The notes: a model not told the origin generated them from the letters alone. 64,000 nucleotides of DNA from Siphlonurus alternatus (GCA_949825025.1 OX463778.1:23183551-23247550), one strand, 5' to 3'; positions 23,346-36,599 are shown, counted from the stretch's first letter. Numbers and translations are program-made.

Positions 23346-24299
23346 TTATGTAACCCAATAAAATATGTAACAAATTTTTTTTAAATTTTTTCAACGGAAA
23401 TGATAAATAATTAATTAATATGAAATTATTGTATAATTTAGAATTTACTTTATGAATTCGTCAGAAATGCATAACTCAAAAATTATTAATTAGCGATATA
23501 ATAATGCAAATTAAGAGATATATGTTAATATGCGTGTAAACCTTTAAACAACGCGGCGTGGAAATTATTTGATTATATAAAATTTCGCTGAAACATTACA
23601 AAGCAACAACAAATAAAAATCATCACTTACTTAATTTGCCGTTTCAAATTAGCCGCAGATTTTTTATCGGTTGAATATTGTTTATTTATCGGTATGCAGA
23701 GCTTGCACTTCACTTTATATAGTTTTTCTCACCCTCATTAACGTATGTGAATGTGAAATATTTTTTATAAGCCTCACGTACAGCTTGCATGCAAGTCTGG
23801 TGTTACGGAGGTATCAGTGATAACATTATTAATTTTTATTATGACTTATTATTTGTTGATAAAATCTTTTTGTATTTATTTATATACTAAATATTCACAT
23901 AATCACCCTCACAACACAGAACACACACTTTACACTTTGTTATTTTTCTACACATGTAATGAAAAAAATGAATGCACCTGTTTTCTAAAAAAAAAATGGT
24001 CGATTCATGCGTATCCATCCTCTCGTATAACTAAAGACTGCATGACTGATGTTTGGACTGTGTACCTTTGGGAGGGGTGACTGGGGGTGGGAAAGGAGAG
24101 GGGAAGGGTCAGAGGGTTCCCCTCTTCTTAAGATCTTCCCTTAGTGTTTTGACCTTGGCTTGGCAGTGGCAACGATGACCTACTTAGGAGGTCCCGTACG
24201 GAGAGAGGGTGGAAGGGGGTTGAAGATTGCAGTGGTATCTCACTGTGTGATCAGCAAGCAAAAATTTATCTTCTACCCATATCCTCCTTTTCTTCATCC

Positions 24300-24415
24300 A
24301 TGCGGCTCCTTTATGAAGCCGCCGGGCCGCGCGCCGCCACGAAAGATGCGACTTTTACAACAGTTAGGGAAGATTTACAAGAATACCTGCATTCTGAATC
24401 TCCTTTTTCCATCAT
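24300..24415 (+). pseudogene. Possible hAT transposase remnant
   Basis: In the frame beginning MRLLYEAAGPRAATKDATFT and continuing TVREDLQEYLHSESPFSI, the EDLQEYL block resembles the helix that precedes the dimerisation (hATC) domain in hAT transposases. The frame is cut at 24415-24418 by the TTAA-flanked foldback, and no WW or SER-type motif follows beyond it. Strand and position are consistent with an internal remnant, but the match is short and from memory of the family pattern. Confidence 0.25.
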
Positions 24416-24418
24416 TAA

Positions 24419-24775
24419 GGTAGAGGTAACACGCCCAATGCTAAAAAAAGTCCCATTCATAAAAATTATAAAAAAAAAATAAAATGTTCTCCTCTACATC
24501 CCCGATCAGTAGGTAAAACATCAGGTATACAAAAACGAGCTAGTTTTTGAGTTATAAATTTTTAAAGTTGACTAATTTAATATGGAGAAATGGAACTTCC
24601 ATGTTAAATTAGTCAACTTTAAAAATTAATATCTCGAAAACTAGCTCGTTGTTGTATACCTGATATTTTACCTACTGATAGGGGATGTAAAGGAGAAAAT
24701 TTTATTTTTTTTTTCATAATTTTTATGAATGGGATTTTTTTAGCATTGAACCAACTGATCCGTATTATCCCTACC
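24419..24775. mobile_element. TTAA-flanked foldback MITE (357 bp)
   Basis: Long inverted repeat: left arm begins GGTAGAGGTAACACG, right arm ends with CCCTACC. Arms pair through AATGCTAAAAAAAGTCCCAT, AGGTATAC, ACGAGCTAG and AGTTGACTAATTTAA around a short centre (24587-24597). TTAA stands at both borders (24415-24418 and 24776-24779), the target duplication used by piggyBac-type transposases. No coding capacity. It disrupts the hAT body, so it is the younger insertion. Confidence 0.8.
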
Positions 24776-25330
24776 TTAAAGAAAAGATTAGTATAATAGT
24801 AAAAAACTAAAAATATTTTAAAAAATATACATGCTAAAAAAATCAACGAAGCGCAAATAAGTTTATGATATAATTGCTTTTAACTTTTAACACATTTTTT
24901 TTTTTTAGTTTATTTGTCCGTATTTATGGCTAGAGAGAGAGAGAGAGAGTCGGTCGGTGGGTCGACAATTTCAAAAGACTCTGTATCTCTCTCCTCTTAA
25001 ATTGACTTGCCTGCCTCTCTAAACCTTAACATTTTGTACGTACTGAGAACTCTGTGAAGAGTAGAAAATATCTGTGATTTTTTTTTCTACAACATTTACC
25101 AGTCAAATAAGAACTAAGTATGAACGTACGTTCATTTCACGTTCAAAGCTAAAAAATTGAACATGTTCACGTTCAAGTTCTTTTTTTAAAAATCGAATGA
25201 CGTTCACGTTCAGTTCATGAAAAAATGAACATGTTCAATGAACGTCGTTCATTGAACGCGTTCATGGCCAACACTGTAGCAAACCTAGAGTATCTATAGT
25301 CAAATTTGTTGAGTTTTTTAACCCTTTAAA

Positions 25331-25453
25331 TACCCTCAAAATCGAGGGCAATGACGCTTTGACGTCATAGTCATGCAAATATTTAACACGGAAGCATAGG
25401 GGAAAATGTTGCATGACTATTACGATATAGCGTTTCCCTTGATTTTAAGGGGT
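25331..25453. mobile_element. Small foldback repeat next to the hAT element
   Basis: Left arm TACCCTCAAAATCGAGGG ... TAGTCATGCAA pairs imperfectly with TTGCATGACTA ... CCCTTGATTTTAAGGGGT; ~30-bp spacer (25379-25409). The left arm contains TGACGTCA at 25360-25367, altered in the right arm. No coding capacity. Confidence 0.65.
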
Positions 25454-27109
25454 GAAGAATTTCTGAAAAAATTGACAATACAGAACTCGAAGTCAATACA
25501 AAAACTCCATACAGGTTGTCCATTATACTTTTATTGATACGTACTTATTCAATTTATTACTCCCTTCTTTTTTTTTTACCTCAGTAACAACAACAAAAAA
25601 AAATTTCATCAAAACTAAAAATAAGTTTGAAGTGTTTATAAGTTGAAGTTGATGGTCTGCTTTGTGAAAGTTGCGTCGATCCCCGCCAACGTTCTGCTGC
25701 TGTGTATAGCGTGCAGCCTTCTCGAGTTGAGAGCAAACATCTCGCACCGCGCTGCAAATAAAACTAGCCACGAGTGGCCACAGAGATGACCGTAGAAACA
25801 TGAACTTGTGTGTACTTAAAATCGAAATGATATTCATTTAATTTGTAAAATACAGTTATCAAATTAATTAACTTAATTCTTATATACATGAAAAAAGATT
25901 TTTCTCCGTGCATTACTTTTTTTAAATACTTGTGTTCAAAATCACAAAAAAAGGTTCTTCTCGCCGTGAGGTTAGGCAACTTTTTAAGCATAGAGACAGA
26001 GCTGGTTGCATATATGACAGGGGCAAAATGGAGTCGGCGCTTTTAATTCCATATCAAAATGTAAGTCGAATACCTTTTCAATAAGGTCTAAAGCCATGGT
26101 TCTCGAAAATATATATTTAAATTTCTACTTAAATTATACTTAAATTATAATTTGATGCTAATAATAATAATTTTTCATTGACTAAGTAAACTACAAAATT
26201 ATTACAATATTTGTGGAGTGAAGTTACGATAAAAACAACATACACAATATAATATATAAAAAATGGAATACACAGGAAGTTACACAGGAAGATTATCGGA
26301 CAAGGCATATAATATTTATGTTGATGCTAACGTCATATACAATTCAAATACAAGCTATAGAATTAAAAAAACTTTTTTTACAAATATATTCCTTATACAT
26401 GCAGTGTTTTAGTTTATACATTGTCTTGCTGCATGCCTTCTATACTTTGTTGGATGTCAACTAGGGATCATCGAAGCGTGGAGAGCTATAATATATAGCG
26501 GAAAAAGCATGGTAGAAATCTAACAATACGTTCACATTGCTGGAAAAGATGATAGTCTGTTTTCATTTTATAATAGTTTGCGTGCTTTAGCTGTTATTTT
26601 AGCAGACAACGCCTCATACAAACAATTATAACCTATTATGATTGTTGATAAACCGTCATATGAACTACTATTTTTTTTTTATTAAATGTGGGTAAAAATA
26701 TAAGCATCATAAATGCAGTATAATAATACACTGTGTGTTAAATTTAGTCAGATATTTCATGTTTGAAACATCTTCTTCAGTTATTAATAAATATTTTTTA
26801 TGTTCCTTTTCATTGTTGAATTTAAATCCAAGCCTAATGGCCCTGAAAATACTAAGTTAATTCCTTTAAATACAAAAACAAAAATTATTTTAATTTAGTT
26901 TAAAAATTGTACTTAAATTAAAACCAAACTTCTTTTAAAATCATCAACCTTTTTTTTTTTTAATAAAAAAGAGTGCAATTAAGATTCTAATTTTAATAGC
27001 TTAGAATATTTGACTCATCTAATAGCTTATTTCAACGCGTTAGTATTTACTTGAACTAAATGACTAAATGATGAGATGATGGGTGCAATTAATATGCCAT
27101 AAATTGTGT
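25454..27109. other. AT-rich DNA with island at 25640-25840 and element copy B
   Basis: The island has CCCCGCCAACGTTCTGCTGCTG and an open minus-strand frame (FLRSSLWPLVASFICSAVRD...) behind an acceptor-like TTTATTTGCAG, but no known family or donor supports an exon. At 25962-26030, minus orientation, lies dispersed-element copy B: GAGGTTAGGCAACTTTTTAA through GTTGCATATATGACAGGGGC. Confidence 0.4.
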
Positions 27110-27271
27110 AAAAGAGAAAGGAGGAGATTAGCGACTAGGCTGCGTCCAGAGTAAGGAGACGGAAGGGAGATTACCACGAACGCTCCGGCCTCTCGTATAG
27201 GCCAACAGCAGTGGCGGTCTCTAATTTATGACGAAGGAAATAAAGGATGAGACGATAAACTGGGCACGTGC

Positions 27272-27309
<38 letters not shown>

Positions 27310-27470
27310 GTCCGCACATGGAAATGAGCAGATCGTTGATTCACAGCCCCTTTCATTTCCCTCCCATTTGCAATCACACACAGAGAAGTCTGAAGGACCA
27401 TTTTAGTAGTGATGATGGGGATGCACGAGAAGTCATCCATTGCTACTGCTCTATATAATGAACATTTCAG
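27110..27470. promoter_or_regulatory. GC-richer island with (CT)n
   Basis: CGCTCCGGCCTCTCG at 27180, (CT)16 at 27274-27305, then mixed DNA to 27470. ORFs on both strands cross the CT tract and give Ser-Leu or Arg-Glu repeats, so they are artefacts. A GAGA-type regulatory element is possible. Confidence 0.3.
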
Positions 27471-28479
27471 CGGTTTGCTATTTTCCATAATAGACAATGT
27501 GTGTAATAATGCATCATATAACCCCCCTTATGTACTTTAAACATATAGATCTAACCACAAATAAGCTTTCCATCTAATGAACTTCTTTTATAAAATGCAT
27601 TCTGATCTTCTGTGTGACTGAAGATGGTCAATATCTTGGCAGAATGATGTCATCAAGCGCAGTGGAAAAGTCATGTATATATTATTACATATATATGGTT
27701 TTCGTTATCTGAAAGTTGCAAATTGAAATACTTTACACACATATCATGGGCTTGATTGGAGTTATCCAGATTTCTCGCTATCCGCGTTTTATTATTTAGT
27801 TAGGTTGGCGCATAGGCTTAAAGGTACCTGAAAGTCCCTGGGATGGTGTTATAATCATGGTTAGTGAGACATCTGGATATTTTTCTTTTTGAATAGTGTC
27901 CATTAATATATAATATGAAATATTTACATATTTTATAACAACCATAATAATTTGATAGTATAATATTTAAGCATTCTGGTCAACGCTTATTTTGCTTTGA
28001 TATAAAATTATAAGCGAATTCGTTAAAAATAAAAAAAAAAAATAAAAAAAGAAAAGAAGAAAAAAGCAGTAAAAGATAAACCTGTAGTTTACTTTAAATT
28101 GGAACAGGTAATTAATTGGAAAAGCATGTACAGTATAACAATATAAAATAAATATTTTTTACTGCAACAAAATATCATGATCATATAAAAAAAAGCCATA
28201 AATATTTAAAGAAAATCTCTTTTAAATTGATTTACATTTTTTTTATTAATAAAACATTGTATCTTAATCCTTATATTTTGTACCACTAAAATTTATCTTA
28301 AATGCTTTTTTTTTTATTTTAACATTATCTACTAAAGCATTTTAATACACAAGCATAGCTGTATCATGCACGATAAAAAAAACATTTTTGTTAATATATA
28401 CATGTGGGGGGATTTGTTCAAGTATAAATTCTAAAATGAAAAGCTAGAATTTAATTTGCGAAATCTGCCATCTGAATTA
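27471..28479. other. AT-rich non-coding DNA
   Basis: A mild patch at 27760-27880 (GTTAGGTTGGCGCATAGGC). No gene. Confidence 0.5.
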
Positions 28480-28834
28480 CCACCACCACTATACTACTAG
28501 CAAGTTATGTTTTGTATACAATGTTGTAATAGGGTTATAAGGTGGCGGCCGGCTAAGGGGATGTGATATATTCACGTAGAAGTGAATTATCGAGCATGGA
28601 GCTAAATGCTATACTATACCCCCAGTGCTTCTATATACATGCCCATGCCGGCCATTAGATAACACAAGGAGAATAGAGGGGGATGGAGAGAAAGAGAGGG
28701 GGGGGGGGGTGAATTCAGACTTGACAGACGCTGGTAAATGAATTGCCTGAAGGTCAAAGGGAGTTGGAAGGAAAGGATTTTCCTGTACTGATATCTCAGC
28801 GAGAGAAAACGTAAACCGACTCTCTCTCTCTCTC

Positions 28835-28917
<83 letters not shown>

Positions 28918-28940
28918 GTGACTGATATCGCGTTAGTGTT
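28480..28940. repeat. Island with poly(G) and a long (TC)n microsatellite
   Basis: A GC-richer block with a 10-G run at 28701-28710 and GGTGGCGGCCGGC near 28540 leads into (TC)n at 28820-28917, about 98 bp with few interruptions. The apparent 111-residue minus-strand ORF is an Arg-Glu translation of the microsatellite. Confidence 0.8.
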
Positions 28941-31559
28941 TGACAGCATACAGAAAAAAAAACTTTATGAACTAAAGCACTCAATCCTATTTAAAAAAAA
29001 TACATATCCATTTAATTAGCATCAAATTACAAAAAAAAAGATTAAAAGTAACCCATTGAGATTATTATACTCCTATGAGGTTTATCTATCACAATTATTT
29101 TATATTTTTGATGTAAGCAGTCTTTTATTTAAATATTTAGGACAAAGGTGATAGAGATAAAAATAATTGAAAGTTGAATAAAATGTTTTGAATTTTATTC
29201 TCACTATAGAATATAGTCAAAGTAACTTTTAAGGTTCATGTAATACCAAAATAGATTAGGTTACATGTGTAGCAGGGTAATAACCATGGCATCATATACT
29301 AATCTCTGCTTTGCTGCCGAACAAGTTACGTAATCTAGAGGCGAGGCAGACAGTATTAAACTGTGTACAGTTTGTTTCTTTGATAATTTTACAATAATGA
29401 GTTTTAAAGTGTAAGTTCAAAGGTCAGTCTGGCTATCGAGTGAACGGGTATCTGAAGTCAAGAAAGTGCAGTGAAGGTGAAAAGAAGAAATACTCTTTAA
29501 AATGTTGACTTCAATAGATCCATATATAACATTTTATATACTGTATATACATAATGATCAATAGAGTTAGAGATTATGCAAAATTTTCAACTAAGCAAAC
29601 TGTGTATGCAGTTTTATATTCACCTGTTCACATTTTTTTTAGTGACATGAATTGTAAAAATTGATTGTTAATATTAACTCCATATTTAAATTGCAAATTT
29701 CAAAAGTTTCTTCCTTTAACAAACATAATATTAATAAACATAACCTATAATATACTTCCCGTAATAATGTTTTTGCTATCATAATATTGTTCTAACCATC
29801 ATGGTAACATACATTTTAATATTATTTATTTATAAAAAAGTAACTACATAAATAAACTTCAACAAAGTACTTATAAAGGTATTATTTTCTTAATATTTAT
29901 AACAATGTAAATTAATTTTTTTACTCGTAATTTTTTTTATAGTTTGCATAACAAAACAACAACATTTTATATGTTTATTTTTTTTAAATAAAAGTTTGTA
30001 CGTACCAGTAGAATTAAATATTATTATTATTTCACATTTGTATTGTTGTAATTAACTGGGCTGACAAGCGGATGACGTCTGTGACAAGTGTATTGTTTTC
30101 TTTGTTAATGCGAATAGTAAATGCAAAAACATGCACGAACATTTTCTGCCCTACAGACACTTTTTTTTTGGGAAAAATGTTTATGAAAGCTATTATCTTT
30201 TTTTTTTATACTATTCAAAAAGATAAAACCCGCATTTATATTATACGCGACAGTTTATTTCACATGACAAATTTTTGTTGTTACTTTTAATTATATATAA
30301 ATTATTATATGATGATATTACAGAAATATGTATTATTAAAAAAAAGACTATATTATATCTAAAATATTAATGATATAGACCACGTTTAAAATTCACACAG
30401 TAAAAAAATTAAGCTTATAAATCTTATAATATTTGCATAGTTTGTAATAGTAAAGTTTCATGTAAATATTATGAATTGTACACAAAAACTTAATATATAT
30501 TTTTAAAACCTTTTTTTTAATGATAGTTGGTGAAATACTTGTTATATTTAGCTATCAACGTGTGTTAATTACAAAAAAAAAAAAAAAAAAGGTTTGTAAA
30601 TTTTTAATTTTTAAAAGTTAACTAAAATAAATATTGTATTTTTATTATATTTTCAATTATATTTTGTATTAATTTTAGTCTGTAGATTGAAAGTTGGTAA
30701 GAGTTTGCTTTGCGTGTCGGAAGCTCAGGCAATTGATTTACCACGCATATATATGAGGGTATGAGAGTGGCCTTCCGAACCATGCTCAATCGAGTAGCAT
30801 GAATCACGCGAAACGTCAAATCTACTTCGTAGCGAATTCCTTTTCACTTCCGGCTATTAAATAATCCTATAACTAGAGACCAATCAAGCGAACGTTTCAA
30901 GTGTTATGTAAGTACGTTCACTCGCAGATCAAATTGATTTTATTTTTTTTACTTCAGAATATTTTTATTTTTTTATGTAACATATTATAGAAAAACATAT
31001 TTTTTTAATCACCTTAATTGTTACAAGAGAGAAATGTTTCTTATTGTTTAAAACTTAAAAGTAACAAAATTTTATCTTTAATTAAGAAAAAAGATCCAAT
31101 AAAAACATACATCAATCACTAAATAACAAGATTTTTGATAGAACCACTTGATTAATGAGAGTTTAGTCAATTTCCTTTTTTTCCATTTGCATTCAACTCT
31201 CATCTGTACGAAAAAAAAAAAAAAGCGACGACTGATTGCAAATCAAGTGTAACTCACAATGAGTAAAACAAATGAATTGTGAAGGAGGCTTCAGGTTGCA
31301 AATTAATCACCAAACAGGGAATTTGTTGATGTTGATTTATTGTTTTATAATTTAGTTATATAATTGTTTTATTGTTTAAGTAAAATGAAGTGTATATATT
31401 CTACGTTTAAGTAAATTATATTGGTTAAAGGACATTACCTTGAATGTGCTATCTTATTTTGGATTTAAAAATAATTCATAAATTTCTAAATTTGTAAATA
31501 TCTTTCTAATTTAATAGATGTTGAGTTTAAAAATAAGATTTTAAGCTGATTAAGTTGTT
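28941..31559. other. AT-rich DNA with patches at 29270-29500 and 30690-30860
   Basis: 29300-29335 carries CTGCCGAACAAGTTACGTAA, a weak relative of the dispersed element. 29458-29480 shares two blocks with 47679-47708. 30690-30860 is mixed (GTGTCGGAAGCTCAGGCAAT, ACCATGCTCAATCG). Nothing supports an exon. Confidence 0.45.
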
Positions 31560-31880
31560 ATCGATCGGGGTGATAATTACGAGGAGCTTTTTATGAACAG
31601 CACCTGCAGGTTATGCAAATTGCATGTCCATCCTGTAGAAAGTATTGCCTAGCATCAAGGCGGCAATGGCAGACGTGCCAGGAGGTTGCAAGGGGAAGGG
31701 GGGGGGGGAGAAAGGCATCGGGGGGAGGGAACCACCCAAAAATCGGTCAAAGTAAAGGAAAAAAATACTACAAGTATCCTCTCTCCATCACCCCCCCCCC
31801 TCCATTTCTTTTCATGATAGCTACGCCAGTCTTTTCTTTTATACGTACATGAATGAGTACAATGCACGCGCCTGTCTTTT
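31560..31880. promoter_or_regulatory. Island with long G and C runs
   Basis: Contains a G11 run near 31701, GGGGGGAGGG near 31720-31730 and C10 at 31791-31800. The G runs could form a quadruplex or pair with the C run as an ~80-nt hairpin. TTATGCAAATTGCATG lies at 31612. ORFs across the homopolymers are not credible. Confidence 0.35.
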
Positions 31881-34199
31881 CATCTAAATTAATTTTTTGG
31901 CATAATTTGTTATTTTTATAAAAAAACACGAATAGAATACTAAAATATTTCATCATTCAGCAGAAATACGTATTGACAAGTTAAGATAGATATTTTTATA
32001 CACAAATATAAAGGGTGTGAAAAGTAAATATGTGAAGTACTAGAGTAACATTTAGTCAATAAAACATACTCTGTGATATCTGAAACCACAAGTAGTGCAA
32101 TATTTCAATCTTAATTCTTAAGTTTCGTACTTAGGGTTTTTTATAAAGTAAATAAATAAAGTGAAAATAGTTATTGTATCTCAGTTTCAATACAAGAGCT
32201 ATTTAATACCATGATACTTATGTTACTTTATGTTTAAGGTTCTATACATACTTGAGACATGAAAGTTTTTGGTTTACAAGTGTACAGTTCGTATTGCACA
32301 GCTGGCAAGCATGATACTCATTGAAACTTTTATTATATATTAAGAGAGTCTATTATTTCGTCTAGGTCTACATGGGAAGTTGTAAAATACACAACAATAA
32401 AATAAATCAATAATGAAAATATAATTTTTTTTCAAACAAATTAGAAAAGTTTAATAAACTAAATGAATAAACTTAAAAACTTACAAGTAATTTTTTTCTA
32501 ATTTTGTTATTATTTGTTATTTAAAAAACATTACGTAGTACCAACATTTTTAAATGACCCTGGATTTGCATGTTAATATTACGAATGGTAAGAAAGTAAT
32601 AATGAGAAATATGAGCTTGTGTCTGTAGTGTTTGCTACTTGAGAGTCCGTGAGTCATATCCCCCGACCCGCCCGCTGGCACAACCCTTCACACACACACC
32701 CGCACCCCTTCACTATCACCCCTGCTGCATCGGCTTTTTTTAACTTCTCTTCTAGTTTTACAGGACTCATTGAGAAATGTTAGGTACTTTTTTTTTATAT
32801 AAAATAAGTAAAACGTTATTTAGTATATTACTGACATCAACACATTTGAGGTAATAAATTATATTCATATTTATTTTATAAGTTAGTATTTAAAAGTGAA
32901 ATCAGTGACTTAATTTTGGTGCACTTGGCGCGAAATGTTTACAGACGAATTCATTGCGTTTTGACAACAATATGAAGCGCTACAATGACAATATTGTGAC
33001 GTCAACAAAGATGACTGCTATAAGATTTTACAGCAATTGCGCAATATTTTAAATCACTCATGTAAATCCACCTCTTTGAAAAACCATCTGTAAATAGAGC
33101 TAGATTTTAAGATAAATTTGTGCTACAAAATAAGCTCGCGTAACTTGACCTTTATTCAGATTAATGTATGCCTATAAAAAGACAGAGAAAGTTTACAATA
33201 CCTTTGTTTGAGAACTACGTATATTACTGTTTTAGCTATGAAATTTGGTTTAACATATTTATCCATGTATGCAGTGTTTTGTGTTTCCAGATATATACTT
33301 GGTATTTGAATATTATACTTGTTGTTCATAAATACATGTTCTTGTACAGGTTGTGTTAATGTAATAAAATTAAATCTAGATTATCTTAATTTTTGTTTTA
33401 TCATTAGGGTAAACGAGATATAAAATAAAATTAGCAACAAAACACAGCTATTTATATTTCAATTTCAAAAATACAAAAAAATAAACTCTTACAGTACTAT
33501 AGAATTAAGAAAGGTTTAAAATAAATATTTAGATTATACTTTTAAACATTACTGCCTACCAAATAGCTGATATTTGAAAATAATTCAAATTTTACTTCAA
33601 TTGCCTGATTATTTCACGCTCAAAATATATGTAACTAAATGATTATTACAGGAATATGTGCACCTTATCCTTTTATCTTATTTACCTTTTCTTCTGTAAA
33701 TATATTATAACGTATACATATACGTATTATTATTATTATATATATTGATTTTAGGCCTCTGTTTACATCACAACCATCTGAAACAATAAATAGTCCATAA
33801 TTTTACAAAACATTTTAATTTAGTAAAGTTATATATTTATTTAAGCATAATTAAATTTAGCAATATACATAATTTTAATTATATTCATCTGAATAAATTA
33901 AAACTCTTGATATTTTACCATTGATTTTAAAAAAATATTGAACATTCATATTTTACAAAATATTAAACTAATATACATTGTCATGTAATAAATATTAATA
34001 AATTTGTGTTTATTTTAGATTGTGATACCAGTAAAATTTATATATATATAATATATATTATAATTAAAAACATATTATAACTTCAGATAAACAATATATA
34101 TTTATAGTATTTGAAACTTCTTGTTTTGCCTGGAGTTAAATTTTAGAATTCACATTAAAATACACGTATAACAAAGTAAGTTTTGCTGCAGAAATTGAG
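31881..34199. other. AT-rich DNA with patches at 32630-32740 and 32920-33150
   Basis: The first patch is C-rich (CCCCCGACCCGCCCGCTGGC, (CA)6). The second contains ACAATATTGTGACGTCAAC (CRE at 32997-33004), TTGGCGCGAAA (E2F-like) and GCTCGCG. A TTAACATGCAAATC word lies on the minus strand near 32565-32580. No gene. Confidence 0.4.
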
Positions 34200-34340
34200 A
34201 AAGAGAGAGGAGGCCCTTTGGGAATTACTCCTCCAAGTATTTTCCGATAAGCTCGGGAAGATATGCCCCGCTGCTGCCGAACTAATTTATCTGATCATGC
34301 ACCTCAACCCACAAACTTTGCATGATGCATCGAGTTGGTG
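34200..34340. promoter_or_regulatory. Compact enhancer-like island
   Basis: In about 140 bp: GGGAATTACTCC, TTCCGATAAG and TTTATCTGATC (GATA-type), CCGCTGCTGCCGAAC, TTTGCATGATGC and GGAATTAACC. No ORF. The density of distinct transcription-factor-like words is high for this sequence, but binding is inference. Confidence 0.35.
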
Positions 34341-36599
34341 GAATTAACCTGAGTAATAATTAAAATGAAGAACAAATCGAAATTAACATAACGATTTATG
34401 GCCACAATCTAGTTTCTAAAACTATTACATTTAGAAAGAGAAAAAAAAAATTATAGAAATAATTAGTTTAAAGAAGATAAAATATAATTACAGAATCGTA
34501 TAATATATGTTAAAAATGTTAAAAATAGGCTGTAATCAAAATTCTTCTAATGTTAATGTTACCTATTGTTAGCTAACATAAAAATTAATTATCTTTCATA
34601 AATATTAATCAATTTATAATAATATATTAAAAATTACATGAATAAAAAATATCTATTGCTATTAATTATTTGAAGCTATATTTTTTTTTATATTCACAAA
34701 CAATTATATTAATCAAAGAATGGGACAGCTTAATTTATCAATCATATTATTTATTAAATAAACATTACTAATGAACGTCATAACATTTAATATTAAAAAA
34801 TAACACAAAAAAAGTTAAAAACAGCTGGCATAAATTAAATCAATTCTTTTCTATAAATATAAAAAAGCTTTTATTTTTTTTCATAATATTGTATATATAA
34901 AAGGAGAAAAATAGTTTGTATTGAATTTAGTTTATATATATATTTTTTTTATGTTTCTATACATTAATATCAATCACTATTTCTGTCGATGTAATGTAAC
35001 GATGCTGTCGGTACCATACAATCAGAGGACTGGAAGGAAAGAGGAGGAGGAGGGTACTGCGTGCCACGCGGCACACATAAAGTATTTTAATTCCTTGCTC
35101 GTTAGCTGCCTTCGACACGTGCCGTCGTGCACACGTTACTGCACAATCACAACAAGCCACGTGGCTTTCACTTAATCCCTTTGAAACCTCGCTAGAAGGG
35201 ACAAAAGTGAATCATCTTTAGTCAAATTGTGATGATCAAGTGTCTTTAATATCAAAAGTTCTTTTACATACTATGCGATAAATATCGTATTAATTTATAG
35301 CTTTATTATATTAGATAAAGGAAATAAAGTAAATAACTTTTTTATACTATCTATAGTATTATGTAATTTAATGGAGATTAAAATTGTTAATTTAGTTTGT
35401 ATTATATTTTCCGGTTTTATTTAGGATGTTATGTAATTCAATTTATTTGCTTTAATGCATACTAAAATATGAGAACTTAAAAATAAAAGAATTGGGTTAT
35501 TCACTTGTTTATTATAATTCTATCATAACCAACATTTTTTTTTATATCCTGCATATCATGTTAAAGGTAATACAGTGTCTGTGGCACTTCCGATGCTTTT
35601 AAATTCAATCATATAGTATAGAGTATAAATACAAAATCTAATGATGTAAAAAAATTACGAAATATCTGCGAAAAGCTCTTGAATGAAATAAAAGGTCCAA
35701 CTAAATTAAAAAAAAAATGCAAGGTGACCTAATTGTTATGGAGGTATTTAGAGTTGAAATTAATATTATATATAGATCATAATGCATTGGGAACAGCTTT
35801 TTTAGTACCTTTTTCTCCATTTTTTCCCCTCAATTATTTCCTGAACCTGTTCGGTAAGAATTATCCATTTAAAATTTGGCATATAATGACTGTATTTAAT
35901 TCAATTGCGTTTTCATACGTTTCAGTCACCATCAATTTCAGTAATATTAAAGATGAGAAAAATGCATTTAAAAAATGAAAAACTCTTTATTTAAAATTAA
36001 ATTATCGAAACAAAAAATATTTGCATCCATTATACCAAACATGCTTCAATATGATTTTTGTTGAGAAGAATTAGAAGCAACAATTTCCCGTATCAATACA
36101 ATTATATCTGAAAACGAAACGTATAAAGGTATCAGCCTCGAATCTCTTGTTTAATGATGTAGAAAATTGTATCTGATAACGAACTAAAGAAAAAAAAATC
36201 TATTTTTTTATGGAGAGAAATATTTCACAATGTTTCTCTCCCTCAAAAATCACTCTTATATGATATTTTTTTCTCTTCTCCCCCTCTTCTTTTTCTTCAT
36301 ATAATTTTAATGTCTGTGTCTTGTAACTTGTAACCATCATTTCATAACCCTCACATTCTTTCATTTTACTGAGATCTTAATATTAATAACATATATAATA
36401 TAAAAAAAGAAGAATTTTTTAATAATAATCTCTTTAGTGTGACTAAAAAAATGCTAACAAAAAATTAATATATAACAAGAATTATATTAAGGATTTACAC
36501 TTTCATGAACATAATATAATACAACGTTAAAAAATATATATTATACTTTTTTTTGTACTATTTAATGTTGCGAAATATATATTTTTTATACTATGGATA
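34341..36599. other. AT-rich DNA with island at 34990-35180
   Basis: The island has GTGCCACGCGGCAC (near-palindrome), two E-boxes CACGTG (GACACGTGCCG near 35115, GCCACGTGGC at 35156-35165) and GGAGGAGGAGG. ORFs on both strands are short and unrelated to any family I know. The rest is AT-rich. Confidence 0.45.

Larger units (their letters stand above)
22979..25284. mobile_element. hAT-type DNA transposon, degenerate, with nested insertions
   Basis: Ends CAGTGTTGGCCACG (22987) and CATGGCCAACACTG (to 25276) are terminal inverted repeats, flanked by identical 8-bp direct repeats TAGCAAAC at 22979-22986 and 25277-25284. That is diagnostic of hAT transposition. Sub-terminal regions (22995-23145 and 25115-25265) are packed with GAACG(C)GTTCA-type motifs in both orientations, probably transposase-binding sites. 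The 2290-bp body holds no intact transposase; a possible remnant lies at 24300-24415. Inside are a TTAA-flanked foldback (24419-24775) and a LINE-like 3' tail (23225-23340). Confidence 0.9.

Noticed and set aside
28614..28949. 111-residue minus-strand ORF rich in Arg-Glu
   Set aside because: It is a translation of the (TC)n microsatellite and has no independent coding signal. The same holds for the Ser-Leu ORFs at 27228, 59376 and 59494, the Arg-Glu ORF at 61595, and the Tyr-Ile ORF at 2447.
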